A DNA stretch of 64,000 nucleotides from the NCBI RefSeq assembly GCF_019429565.1, contig NZ_JAHXSA010000001.1:1550001-1614000 (forward strand). The letters run 5' to 3'. The notes beneath the pieces are model-generated. The model searched no databases, was not told the DNA's origin, and saw nothing but the letters and a program-made list of their open reading frames with translations. The DNA comes from Schaalia sp. ORNL0103 (GTDB lineage: Bacteria; Actinomycetota; Actinomycetes; Actinomycetales; Actinomycetaceae). A program made the translations under genes and the position numbers. Shown piece by piece: positions 1-8,099 of the stretch (positions are counted from its first letter, which is position 1; every line of letters starts with the position of its first letter).

Positions 1-371
1 AGGTGGTCGTCTTCAACAATTCGACGCTGGGCATGGTGAAGCTGGAGATGCTGGTCAACGGCCTGCCTGACTTCCAGACAGATGTCCCGGACACGAATTA
101 CGCGGAGATCGCCCGCGCAATTGGCTTCCACGCGGAGCGCGTCGAGGACGCTTCTCGCCTGGAGGACGCGTACCGCGAGGCGTTCGCCGCGCCCGGCCCC
201 GCCCTCGTTGAGGTCATCACGGATCCGAACGCGCTGTCGCTTCCGCCGGCCATCACGGGCGGCCAGGTCGTCGGCTTCGCGACCGCGATGAGCAAGATCG
301 TTCTCAACCGCGGCATCGCCGAGGCTTTCTCGATGGCCACCTCCAACATGCGCAACATCCCGCGCCTGTAG
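1..371 (+). CDS. poxB: Pyruvate:quinone oxidoreductase (pyruvate oxidase), C-terminal part
   Basis: Only the last ~123 codons lie in the window; the 5' end is cut off by the window edge. The piece matches the C-terminal end of the ThDP-binding domain of PoxB-type enzymes: it opens with VVFNNSTLGMVK, the strand and loop that follow the GDGG diphosphate/Mg site, and contains a PALVEV strand before the tail. The family decarboxylates pyruvate to acetate and CO2 and passes electrons to membrane quinone. The end (residues IPRL) may correspond to the membrane-binding tail known in E. coli PoxB, which I infer by alignment from memory. A strong terminator follows at once, so this is the last gene of its transcript. 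Other ThDP enzymes (acetolactate synthase) are less likely because of the tail. Confidence 0.85.
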   Translation, partial: VVVFNNSTLGMVKLEMLVNGLPDFQTDVPDTNYAEIARAIGFHAERVEDASRLEDAYREAFAAPGPALVEVITDPNALSLPPAITGGQVVGFATAMSKIVLNRGIAEAFSMATSNMRNIPRL

Positions 372-390
372 GCCATTCACATCTCCGGGG

Positions 391-439
391 ACGAGGCCGG
401 GGCTGGGTCAACGCACGACCTGGCCTCGGCCTCGTTTTT
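391..439 (+). terminator. Rho-independent terminator of the pyruvate oxidase gene
   Basis: A perfect 9-bp outer stem (391-399 with 427-435) plus further inner pairing is followed by five T (435-439). The stem contains the word GAGGCCGGGG that recurs across the window. Confidence 0.85.
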
Positions 440-631
440 CATGGCTTCAATCCGTATTTTATCAACATTCATTTTTCTAAAAGACTGGCTTTTTCCAACT
501 CAAATATCGCTTGATAAGTAGACAACTTGAGGCTCGCTGCGCTCAAATATGATTTGACAGCTATTTATGCGCGCATTTCCCCTCTAATATGCGAGGCGTT
601 CTATCGTTCACGCCACACAGGAGGAACCGCA

Positions 632-2197
632 ATGCACGCGCTCGCAGCAATGGCCAGCGCAGCCGGTGCCGTCGACCTCGACACTTTTCCCGCTTGGCTG
701 AGGATCACCCACTTCATCAACTTCATCATGATGGGCTTCCTCATCCGTTCCGGCTGGGAGGTCCTCGCATCACACCCACGTCTGTACTGGAACAATCACT
801 GCACACCCGGATCCGAGTGGCTGAAGTTCACGAAGGACAAGGTGTCGACCGTTCCCGGCGAGTTCACGGCGCGCGACGACCAGCGCAACCTCCACCCGCT
901 GATCTCCCTGCCCGGACGCGGACAGATCGGCCTGGGCCGCGCGTGGCACGCGCTCGTCACAGCCATCTGGCTCATTAACGGCTTCGTGTACGTCGCCCTC
1001 CTCTTCGGGACAGGCCAGTGGCGACGCATCGTCCCCACCTCGTGGTCCATCTTCCCCGAGGCCTGGGAGAGCGCCAAGATCTACATGGGTCTCCAGATCC
1101 CCTCCATCGAGCACTTCCAGCCCTATGACGCCCTCCAGAAGCTCATGTACTTCACGGTCGTCTTCATCGTCGCGCCCCTCATGATCGCGACCGGCCCCAT
1201 CATGTCCCCCACCTTCGCGGGACGCTTCCCCGGGTATGTCAAGCTCTTCCGCAACCGTCAGACTGCTCGCTCCATTCACTTCCTGGGCATGGCCTTCTAC
1301 TGCTTCTTCGTTGTCATGCACGTCGCGCTCGTCTTCATCGTCCACCCGAGGTACAACATCGCGCACATGATGCTGGGCGAAAACTACAACGACATCACGG
1401 CGGCACAATTCGCTCAGGCCGTCACCATGCTGATCATCGGCATCGTCGTCGCCTTCGCCCTGTGGATCGGAGCCTCCTACTGGTCCCTGTCGAACCTGCG
1501 CCGCACCCAGCGCTGGATCTGGGGTGCGACGCAGCCGATTCGCGCGCTCACGATCGACCGCCTGAAGTCGCGTCAGGTCGCGAAGAAGACCTTCACCGAG
1601 GACGACATTTCCCCGTTCCACTGGGTCAACACGCGCCCGCCGACACAGGAGCAGTCCGAGGAGTACATCGCCCTGCGCGAGGACGACTTCAAGGACTTCC
1701 GCCTCGAGATCGGCGGCCTGGTCGAGGAGGAGAAGTCTTTCTCCATCGACGAGCTGAAGGCCCTGGGCAAGGTCACGAACATTACGATGCACACCTGCAT
1801 GCAGGGATGGACGGGCATCGCGAAGTGGGAGGGCATCCGTCTCAAGGATCTCCTCGAGCAGGTCACGCCCACGGAGGGCGCGCACTACCTGATGGCCACC
1901 TCCTTCGGACACGTCGGGCACACCTACGACGGGCGCCCGACCGAGCCCTACTACGAGTGCATCGACCCGTCGATGATCGACGACGACGAGTGCATCCTCG
2001 CCTGGGGCATGAACGATGAGCCTCTGCCCGAGGTCTACGGCGGCCCTCTACGCCTGCGCGCCGATTCCCAGCACGGCTACAAGATGGTCAAGTGGGTGCG
2101 CCGCCTCGAGTGGATCCACGACTACCACGACGTGGGTGACGGCCAGGGCGGCTCGCGAGAGGACTCTGGCCTGCAGCACTACGACGCTCGCGCCTGA
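632..2197 (+). CDS. Cytochrome b / molybdopterin-dependent oxidoreductase fusion
   Basis: 521 residues. The N-terminal ~270 residues form a multi-helix membrane cytochrome b domain (formate dehydrogenase gamma/b561-like) with candidate haem histidines in ITHFINF, GRAWHAL, RSIHFLGM and VMHVALV. The C-terminal ~160 residues are a sulfite oxidase/YedY-type Mo-cofactor domain: FRLEIGGLV, then HTCMQGW whose Cys389 is the expected Mo ligand, then LRLRADSQHGYKMVKWV. The enzyme probably oxidises or reduces a small substrate and exchanges electrons with the quinone pool through its own haem domain; the substrate is unknown. An in-frame ATG lies at 527, but ATG 632 is preceded by AGGAGG at 619-624 and starts the membrane domain, so I chose it. 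The AT-rich leader (440-630) contains TAATAT at 585-590 as a possible -10. Confidence 0.85.
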   Translation: MHALAAMASAAGAVDLDTFPAWLRITHFINFIMMGFLIRSGWEVLASHPRLYWNNHCTPGSEWLKFTKDKVSTVPGEFTARDDQRNLHPLISLPGRGQIGLGRAWHALVTAIWLINGFVYVALLFGTGQWRRIVPTSWSIFPEAWESAKIYMGLQIPSIEHFQPYDALQKLMYFTVVFIVAPLMIATGPIMSPTFAGRFPGYVKLFRNRQTARSIHFLGMAFYCFFVVMHVALVFIVHPRYNIAHMMLGENYNDITAAQFAQAVTMLIIGIVVAFALWIGASYWSLSNLRRTQRWIWGATQPIRALTIDRLKSRQVAKKTFTEDDISPFHWVNTRPPTQEQSEEYIALREDDFKDFRLEIGGLVEEEKSFSIDELKALGKVTNITMHTCMQGWTGIAKWEGIRLKDLLEQVTPTEGAHYLMATSFGHVGHTYDGRPTEPYYECIDPSMIDDDECILAWGMNDEPLPEVYGGPLRLRADSQHGYKMVKWVRRLEWIHDYHDVGDGQGGSREDSGLQHYDARA

Positions 2198-2218
2198 GAA
2201 TCTCTGCCTTCGAGCGGT

Positions 2219-2278
2219 ACCACGCCTCCCTCCTCGTCTCCACGCATGCGCGTGCGGACGCACGGTGGGAGGCGTGGT
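2219..2278. terminator. Stem-loop between convergent genes
   Basis: Perfect 12-bp arms (2219-2230 and 2267-2278, ACCACGCCTCCC and its complement) sit exactly between the stops of the oxidoreductase (+) and the fructosamine kinase (-). No T-run, so termination is inferred from symmetry and position. Confidence 0.6.
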
Positions 2279-3091
2279 CTATGCGTACCTGCGGGCGATC
2301 GCCGCGGCCTCGGGCACGTAGGAGCGCCCGAAGACGGCGCAGTGGATCATGATGATGTGCATTTGATGCAGGGCGACGCGCTCGCGCCAGCCATCCTCCA
2401 GGGGCGAGGCCTCGTGATAGGCGGCGAGGATTCGCTCGTAGTGCGGGCAGCCGAAGACCGCGAGGGCCGCGAGGTCCTCCTCGGCGTGGCCTCCCTGCGC
2501 GGCGGGGTCGATGAGGACGGCACCCTCGGGGGTCCACATGACATTGCCGCTCCACAGGTCGCCATGGGTGCGGGCGGCGCCGATGTTGCTGTGGCGGCTT
2601 TTCGCTTCTTCGACGAGGCTCGGCTGGCCGTGGTCGAGCGCGCCGGACTCGAGGCGTTCGCAGAGCTTGTCGATGAGCGTTCGTTCGGCGGCCGTGAAGA
2701 TGCGGTCGTCGAGGTAGGGGGCGATGCGCTCGCGCGCGTAGAAGGCGCCCCAGGATTCGCCTTGGGACGAGGCCGGGGCCAGGCTTGGGCGGTCCGGTAG
2801 CGAGAGGTGGGCCTCCCCCATCCAGCCATCGCCCTCGAATCCGGGCGGCGGCGCACCCAGGTGGCTGGCTCCGGCGGCGTGCGTATGGGCGAGGGCGCTG
2901 CCGAACTCCTCCGCCGCCCGAGGGGTTGGCGAGACGGACACCAGGCGGGGCTCCTCAAGCCACGTCGCACCGTGATCGAGAACGGGCACGACGGGGGCGC
3001 CAGGGTCCGAGGCCTCAGCGAGCCACGCAAGGCCCGCAACCTCGTAGGCGATCCGCCCGCGGCGGCTGTCCGCTTTCCTGATGGTGTCCAT
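2279..3091 (-). CDS. Fructosamine kinase family protein
   Basis: 270 residues with an aminoglycoside phosphotransferase/fructosamine-3-kinase fold. An N-terminal lobe (GLAWLAEA, VVPVLDHG) is followed by the catalytic loop THGDLWSGNVMW (Asp/Asn for catalysis and Mg) and the second metal motif LIDPAAQGGHAEEDLA. Bacterial members phosphorylate ketoamines on glycated proteins or amines so that the sugar falls off; the true substrate here is not known. Length matches the family (about 250-290). ATG 3091 is chosen because AGGAGG (3099-3104) lies at good spacing upstream; an open frame extends to 3319 without homology. Confidence 0.85.
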   Translation of the reverse strand: MDTIRKADSRRGRIAYEVAGLAWLAEASDPGAPVVPVLDHGATWLEEPRLVSVSPTPRAAEEFGSALAHTHAAGASHLGAPPPGFEGDGWMGEAHLSLPDRPSLAPASSQGESWGAFYARERIAPYLDDRIFTAAERTLIDKLCERLESGALDHGQPSLVEEAKSRHSNIGAARTHGDLWSGNVMWTPEGAVLIDPAAQGGHAEEDLAALAVFGCPHYERILAAYHEASPLEDGWRERVALHQMHIIMIHCAVFGRSYVPEAAAIARRYA

Positions 3092-3300
3092 CGTGTGTGG
3101 CCTCCTGTCTGCGGAGAAGTTCCGGCGCTCCCCTGTTTTTGGCGCATCAGCGCGACGGTTCAACGATATCAAGGCTAGTGCGGGGCATCGGTAACTCCTC
3201 CGACGCGCAGCATCGTTGCAGGTCGGCCAGCCAACAGCGCAGGTTAGCGCTCGGAACAGCGGGTTCACGCGCGAACAACGCGCCCCATCAGCTGCCGATT

Positions 3301-3377
3301 TGCCCAAAACGCAGACCACCTCACCTACAAGAGCCCATTTTCAACGTATTTCACCGAGGTGGTCTGCGTTTTGGGCA
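3301..3377. repeat. Perfect 22-bp inverted repeat, 33-nt loop
   Basis: Arms at 3301-3322 and 3356-3377 are exact reverse complements (core AAACGCAGACCACCT). There is no flanking gene end and no T-run, so it is not an obvious terminator. It may be a small transposable remnant or a structured transcript. Confidence 0.8.
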
Positions 3378-3416
3378 CCAACCCTCGTGAGTCATGGCTT
3401 GCACACCGTTGATCGG

Positions 3417-3491
3417 GGGGGAATTGCATCATTAGAGATCCGACACGCCGGCGACACGCCGATAGCCGCCTTCTAATGCTGCAAAACCCCC
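3417..3491. repeat. Dispersed palindromic element, copy 1
   Basis: A 75-bp segment bounded by GGGGG and CCCCC with imperfect ~20-bp terminal inverted repeats (CATTAGA near the left end, TCTAATG near the right). A second copy with the same ends and the same interior CGACACGCCGGCGACACGCC lies at 54852-54927. MITE-like, with no coding capacity. Confidence 0.75.
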
Positions 3492-3535
3492 ACGACCGAC
3501 GGCGCGGCAAGCGCGCGAGGATCAGATCTGGACCC

Positions 3536-3646
3536 ATGCGGATAGCTTGTCATGATGCGGATAGGTTATCGGCATGCGGATAGGAAAATAAGCTATCCGC
3601 ATGCTCATAACCTATCCATAACGCAATAACCTATCCGCGTACGCGG
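3536..3646. repeat. Bipartite 19-bp repeat array, copy 1
   Basis: Forward units start at 3536, 3555 and 3574 (ATGCGGATAG plus a variable part), then units in the opposite orientation start at 3594, 3613 and 3632 (TATCC...AACC). The period is 19 bp on both sides of the centre. The same architecture with a related core is at 10728-10865. Confidence 0.8.
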
Positions 3647-4023
3647 CAGGTTTCGCCGGTCTGGAGGGTAGGCACGCATGGAATGGCCCGGCTTCAGTGC
3701 CGATGGGGGCTTCGGGACCTGATTACGGTGCCGGAGAGCGCCAAAATTCGCCCAACAGACACCCCACCCACCCACACTCGCGAAAAAACTCGCCCGGCAC
3801 GCCATAAAACACTCGTTTTGGGCCATTTTGCCAGCGCTGGGCGAACTTTGTCGCGCCCATGCTGCTTACCGCGCCACGAGATGTAACCGTCGGCACCAAT
3901 GCGGGAGCCTCAGGACGCCTCCATGAAACCCATGACACCTTTGCTCGATGAAATAGCACCAAAATCAGGTGTATCTGGCTTGCAATGGTGTCGTCGGTTT
4001 CACCGGAGACAGAGCACACGCCA

Positions 4024-4340
4024 GCAAAGGCGATGACGGTTTCACGTGACTCGCCGGCCGCACCGGTGGGCGGTGGCGGGGCCTGGCCGGGCTTCGAAAC
4101 GACGCACCAAGCCACACGCCAGCACACCAGGCCCCACTGGTGTGGAGGGCGCCGGAGGGCACGGGCGGGCTTCGAGGCGCGGCGCCGAACGAAGTGAGGC
4201 CCTAGCCTCGCGGGCGGCCGGGCCCTCCGGCGCCCGGAACACCCGTGGGGCTACAAGCAGCACCATCAATGGGGCGGGCCGCCGCCCACCGGCACACACA
4301 GCGGCCCGGCCCATCAAGGTAAGCCACGCGGCGGCCGGAA
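4024..4340. repeat. Mosaic dispersed repeat, copy A
   Basis: Starts with a 21-nt stretch (4024-4044) identical to 55105-55125 and runs on with blocks shared with copy B (ACGCACCAAGCCACACG, GGGCACGGGCGGGCTTCGAG). A 33-nt block at 4274-4306 is identical, inverted, to 52209-52241 in copy C. Its central hairpin differs from that of copies B and C (CGAGGC...GCCTCG). Confidence 0.7.
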
Positions 4341-4399
4341 CACCAGCGGCGCCACGAGCAACACAACAACAGGCACCACACCAACGCGCCCAGGCATAC

Positions 4400-4428
4400 A
4401 AAAAACCGACATCCGGATCGGATGTCGG
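4400..4428 (-). terminator. Terminator of tRNA-Ala
   Basis: On the minus strand, CCGACATCC, a short loop and GGATGTCGG are followed by TTTTTT, immediately downstream of the tRNA. Confidence 0.9.
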
Positions 4429-4432
4429 CCTG

Positions 4433-4508
4433 TGGTGGAGCTAGGGGGATTCGAACCCCCGACCTTCTCATTGCGAACGAGACGCGCTACCAACTGCGCC
4501 ATAGCCCC
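4433..4508 (-). tRNA. tRNA-Ala (anticodon CGC)
   Basis: Cloverleaf on the minus strand: 7-bp acceptor stem (GGGGCTA with TAGCTCC, one G-U), D-arm GGCGCAGTTGGTAGCGC, anticodon loop TTCGCAA giving CGC, T-arm GGGGGTTCGAATCCCCC, and an encoded CCA end at 4433-4435. It reads Ala codon GCG. Its own terminator follows. Confidence 0.95.
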
Positions 4509-5020
4509 AAGGACTCGAACAGCTTAGCACCATGGCGATCAGCGACGCAAGCCGACCACGACCACGTGCGGGACACCACGGATAGGAAGAAACGCAGCGA
4601 TTCGCCGGTCTACGCCACGCCGTTACCCAACACTACGCCACGCCGTTACCCAACACTGCGGAACGCGCATGAGGCTCGATGAATGGGCAGCGCCAGCACA
4701 GCGTCCAGACGCTACGTATTACGCAGGAACGTGCTCGCGTACGACGCACCGGACTGGGAACGCTCCGGACCAATAGACGACGATGAAGCTGGCAACCGCG
4801 AGGACTCAAGCCCTTGTCGGCGACAACCGTTTTTCAGCCCCCGAAAGCAACCCTTCCGCCAGCCCCCGCATGCAACTGTTCTCGGTCGAGGCTATCTAGG
4901 TGGGCCCGCACGCAACCCCGCCATCAACCCTCCTGTATGCAACCCCGCCATCAGCCCCGGCATACGACCGCGCCGCGAGCCCGAAGGCCCGCGGCGCGGC
5001 ATCAGCAGCTGAGAGGTCCC
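4509..5020. other. Non-coding interval with a 23-bp tandem duplication
   Basis: No gene is supportable. A 23-bp unit (TACGCCACGCCGTTACC...) is exactly duplicated in tandem at 4611-4633 and 4634-4656, and a second imperfect duplication around GCAACCCCGCCATCA occurs at about 4911 and 4938. The rest shows no signal I can name. Confidence 0.6.
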
Positions 5021-5983
5021 CTATTGGGCGCGTCGCGCGTCCAGGACGGCATCCAGGTCGAGGGCGACGGCCTGGTCGGCGACGACCTCGGCGGTGGAGC
5101 GGGCGCCCACCTGGGCAGTCTGGGCGATCGGGCGAGCCGGGACTGCGGCGGCGATGCGCGGAATACCACGCAGGTCGGTGTCGGCGTGGACGATGCGGCC
5201 GCGCACGCGCTCGCGCGAGGCGTAGGTGGGTGCGGGGATCGGCGCGACGGTCCAGGCGCGGGCCGGGGTGTCCGCGACCTCAACGACCTCGGGCACCTCG
5301 ACGTTGAAGACAAGGGAGGGGACGGAGCCGGTCTGGGGTTCGGATGCCTCGACAGCAGCTTCGACGGTCTCCTCGGCGACAGGGGCCTGCTCCGCAGGGG
5401 CTGCAGCAGTAGCACGCCCAGCACCGCGCACATCGCCGCGAAGCTTGGTCAGCAGCTCGAGCTCACGCTCGGAGGCGCGCTGGGAGCGCACGGCGGCGAC
5501 GCGGGAGGTAGCCAGGGAGGCGACGAGCGCGGCGGCCGGGATGGCGATCCACGCCCACGCGATGGAGGTCGCCGCGATGACGATGCCGAGCGCGACGGTT
5601 GCAAGCGCGCACACGCCGGTGATGACCATGCGGCGGCGGCCGGCGGCGCTTTCGGCGGCGAGACGGGCGGCGCGGCGGGCGCGCAGCTTCGCGATCTCAC
5701 GGACCGCCTTGTTGTTGCGACGGTCGATAACGGGACGCGTGCGCCCCGTGGTGCCCTGGTGCATGCTGCCTCCGCTCGTCAATGCGCCCCGCGCCAGGAT
5801 TGTTCCGCTGGCGTGGTCACATGTGTCTAATTCTGGCTCATTCGTGTGGATCATGCGCAGCCTCGGGGAGAAACGGTCAATTTCTCGAGACTGAACGATT
5901 GCTGTCCTGCGTGCAACGAGCGACGGTACCGTCGCGATGAGCGCGACGAATATCGCTGCAATGACGAGTCCACCAATCTCCAC
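5021..5983 (-). CDS. SepX-like membrane protein of actinobacterial division
   Basis: About 320 residues. An N-terminal transmembrane helix (GLVIAAIFVALIATVP) is followed by a basic stretch (RRNNKAVREIAKLRARRAARLA), two closely spaced helices (VITGVCALATVALGIVI, AWIAIPAAALVASL) and a long Ala/Pro/Glu-rich cytoplasmic tail. The layout and its place after galU-moeA-rimJ match the mycobacterial Rv0996 / Streptomyces SepX family, a membrane partner of the division machinery; that link is by synteny and architecture. A GTG at 5989 is possible, but GTG 5983 stands 6 nt after a -10-like TACTTT (5990-5995), so a leaderless start there is preferred. A perfect ACAGGTGT-C-ACACCTGT palindrome lies upstream at 6074-6090. 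Confidence 0.7.
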   Translation of the reverse strand: MEIGGLVIAAIFVALIATVPSLVARRTAIVQSREIDRFSPRLRMIHTNEPELDTCDHASGTILARGALTSGGSMHQGTTGRTRPVIDRRNNKAVREIAKLRARRAARLAAESAAGRRRMVITGVCALATVALGIVIAATSIAWAWIAIPAAALVASLATSRVAAVRSQRASERELELLTKLRGDVRGAGRATAAAPAEQAPVAEETVEAAVEASEPQTGSVPSLVFNVEVPEVVEVADTPARAWTVAPIPAPTYASRERVRGRIVHADTDLRGIPRIAAAVPARPIAQTAQVGARSTAEVVADQAVALDLDAVLDARRAQ

Positions 5984-6172
5984 CCTCACAAAGTACGGGC
6001 GTTTGTGGCGCTGCGCTTTGTGCGATGGGCGCGTGTCGAGCTCTCAAACCTTTCGGTAAAAAGAGAAGTAACCACAGGTGTCACACCTGTAACATTTGCA
6101 CCATTTGCACCACTGCGGCATGCCCTCGAACCCAGGATCGGCAGACCCCAGGAAGAGAACGAACGACGACGC

Positions 6173-6871
6173 TCAGTCGATCGCCGAACTCCCCCACCGA
6201 CGTCGCACGAGGCCTCCCTCGGGCAGGGACTCGGAATCGATGAAGAAAGCGATATGGTCGGCCCACTGGCCACCGATGTGCATGAAGCGGGGGCGCAGAC
6301 CCTCCTCGACGAGACCGAGGCCTCTGCACACACCCAAAGAGCGCTCATTCTCGGGGCGCACACACACCTCGACCCGATGCAGCCCCAACTCGCCGACGAC
6401 GAGGTCGAGGACGAGCGCCGCGACCAGGGAACCCAGGCCTCGGCCCGACCATTCCGAGACGATCCAGTAGCCAAGCATGCCCGTCGACATGGCACCCCAG
6501 TGCACGTTGGAAACGGAAAACTGGCCGACGAAGCGCCCGTCGATCTGGACGCCGAAGATCAGGCCGGTCCCCTCGCGATGGTCCCGATCGGCGCGACGCA
6601 TGTACTGCGAGAACGTCGGAATGTGTTCGAGCGTGTCCGGGGGCAGGGTCGCCTCCCACGGGCGCAGCCAGTGCCCATCGGTGCGGCGCACGGCGTCGAG
6701 CGTGCGATGCTCTTCGCCGCGCACGGGGCGCACGACGAGCTCGCGCGGGCGCGGATTCGACTCGGTGCCGCTGCGCAGAAATCCGCGACCGACCGGGTCG
6801 GCCACGCGCAGCGTGAGCATCTCAATGTCGCGCCCCCACACGCACCGGGAACGGCGGAGGAAGCATTTCAT
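6173..6871 (-). CDS. rimJ: GNAT acetyltransferase, RimJ-like
   Basis: 232 residues of the GCN5-related N-acetyltransferase fold, closest in layout to RimJ/RimL-type ribosomal-protein N-terminal acetyltransferases. Seen: a central strand LIFGVQIDGRFVGQFSV, the acetyl-CoA loop SEWSGRGLGSLVAALVL, then HRVEVCVRPENERSLGVCRGLGL. The ATG at 6871 overlaps the moeA stop as ATGA, so translation is coupled; a GTG at 6886 inside moeA is the alternative. Third gene of galU-moeA-rimJ, the order known from mycobacteria. The acetylated substrate cannot be read from sequence. Confidence 0.82.
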   Translation of the reverse strand: MKCFLRRSRCVWGRDIEMLTLRVADPVGRGFLRSGTESNPRPRELVVRPVRGEEHRTLDAVRRTDGHWLRPWEATLPPDTLEHIPTFSQYMRRADRDHREGTGLIFGVQIDGRFVGQFSVSNVHWGAMSTGMLGYWIVSEWSGRGLGSLVAALVLDLVVGELGLHRVEVCVRPENERSLGVCRGLGLVEEGLRPRFMHIGGQWADHIAFFIDSESLPEGGLVRRRWGSSAID

Positions 6872-8094
6872 TCGAGGACCAGGCACTGCAGGCGGTCACC
6901 CGCGCGCACCGTCGTCACATCCTCGGGGACGACCGCGAGAGCGTTAGAGTCCGCGAGCGCGGACAGCAGCAACGAGGCCGGGGTTCCCATGACGGCGGCG
7001 TTGTAGCCGGAGCGGGGGGAGCCGGTCAGTCGCACGCGCACGAACTCGCGGCGGCCGCGCGGGGAGTACCAGGAGCGGTCGATGGCGGCGCGCACGACGG
7101 GACGGTTGACGGCGGTCCAGCCCTGCATGTGGCGCAGCGCGGGGCGGACGAACACCTCGAAGCAGACCTGGGCGGAGACGGGGTCACCGGGCAGACAGAC
7201 GATAGGTGTGCCGGGCTGGCCGTCCTCGGCGCCGACGGTGCCCACGCCCATGATGTGGCCGGGCCAGGCGGCGACGTTGTCGAAGCGGACGGTTCCGAGC
7301 GCACCGAGGACCTCACGGACGGTGTCGCCGCTGCCGTAGGAGATGCCGCCAGTCGTCAGGATCAGGTCTGCGCGCACCAGCTGGTCCTCGATGGTCTCGC
7401 GCAGGCGAGCGCGCTCATCCGGGACCGCGGCGACGCGGAAGGTCTGTGCGCCGGCGTCAGCAACGGCCGTCGACAGGGCGTGACCGTTCGCGTCGAAGAC
7501 AGTGCCGGGGCGGGCCTCGCCACCGGGCTCGACGATCTCGTCGCCGATCGAGATGATGACGACGCGCGGGCGCGGGTGAACCAGGACGCGATCGCGGCCA
7601 ACGCCGGCGAGGAGCGCCATCTGGCGGGCACCGATACGCGTGCCGGAGCGCAGCACCGTGTCACCCTGCGCAACGTCCTCCGCGCGACGGCGAATGTTCT
7701 CGCCGCTGGCGGGGGCGGTACGCAGGGCGACCTGGGCGATGCCGTGATCCGTGAACTCGAGGGAGACCACGGCCTCGGCGCCGGAGGGCATGGGCGCGCC
7801 GGACGCGATACGGATCGCGGTGCCGGGCACGAGGGCCGCCGGGTCGACAGCGCCGGCGCGGATCTCCTCGGTGACAGGAAGCGTCACCGGCGACTCCAGG
7901 GTGGCTCCCTCACAGTCGCGGATGCGAACGGCGTATCCGTCGCACGCCGACAGGTCGGCGACCGGGAGGTTGAAGGGGGCCCGCACGTCCTCTGCGAGCA
8001 CGCAGCTGACCGCGTCAGCGAGCTGAACGTCGAGCGGCGGCAGCGCGTGGGCAACGGCCATGCAGTCCTGGTAGAAGTCGGCAACGCTTCGCAT
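6868..8094 (-). CDS. moeA: Molybdopterin molybdenumtransferase
   Basis: 408 residues, the usual length. MoeA inserts molybdate into adenylylated molybdopterin, giving active Mo-cofactor in the cytoplasm. Seen: N-terminal domain with SACDGYAVRI and IRIASGAPMPSGAEAVV, the MoCF-binding domain with VVIISIGDEIVEPG and TTGGISYGSGDTVREVL, LPGDPVSAQVCFEVFVRP, and a C-terminal beta domain. The LPGNP motif reads LPGDP. It starts 5 nt after the galU stop with AGGA inside galU, so it is co-transcribed. The Mo-enzyme at 632-2197 is an obvious consumer. Confidence 0.93.
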   Translation of the reverse strand: MRSVADFYQDCMAVAHALPPLDVQLADAVSCVLAEDVRAPFNLPVADLSACDGYAVRIRDCEGATLESPVTLPVTEEIRAGAVDPAALVPGTAIRIASGAPMPSGAEAVVSLEFTDHGIAQVALRTAPASGENIRRRAEDVAQGDTVLRSGTRIGARQMALLAGVGRDRVLVHPRPRVVIISIGDEIVEPGGEARPGTVFDANGHALSTAVADAGAQTFRVAAVPDERARLRETIEDQLVRADLILTTGGISYGSGDTVREVLGALGTVRFDNVAAWPGHIMGVGTVGAEDGQPGTPIVCLPGDPVSAQVCFEVFVRPALRHMQGWTAVNRPVVRAAIDRSWYSPRGRREFVRVRLTGSPRSGYNAAVMGTPASLLLSALADSNALAVVPEDVTTVRAGDRLQCLVLE

Positions 8095-8099
8095 AGTTG

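Larger units (their letters stand above)
3092..4399. other. Non-coding, repeat-rich interval
   Basis: About 1.3 kb with no supportable gene. It holds, in order, a 22-bp inverted repeat, one copy of a ~75-bp palindromic element, a 19-bp-period array and the mosaic repeat, each listed separately. In between (3650-4020) lie local inverted repeats such as GCCAAAATTCGCCCA near 3741 and a related TGGGCGAACTTT near 3839. All open frames here lack recognisable protein features. Confidence 0.7.

Noticed and set aside
770..1921. Long antisense open frame (383 codons) opposite the Mo oxidoreductase
   Set aside because: Compositional shadow of a high-GC gene; no ribosome site, no domain, and the plus-strand gene is unambiguous.
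4046..4444. Open frames across the mosaic repeat and the tRNA-Ala
   Set aside because: They run through a tRNA and a low-complexity repeat and show no protein family features.
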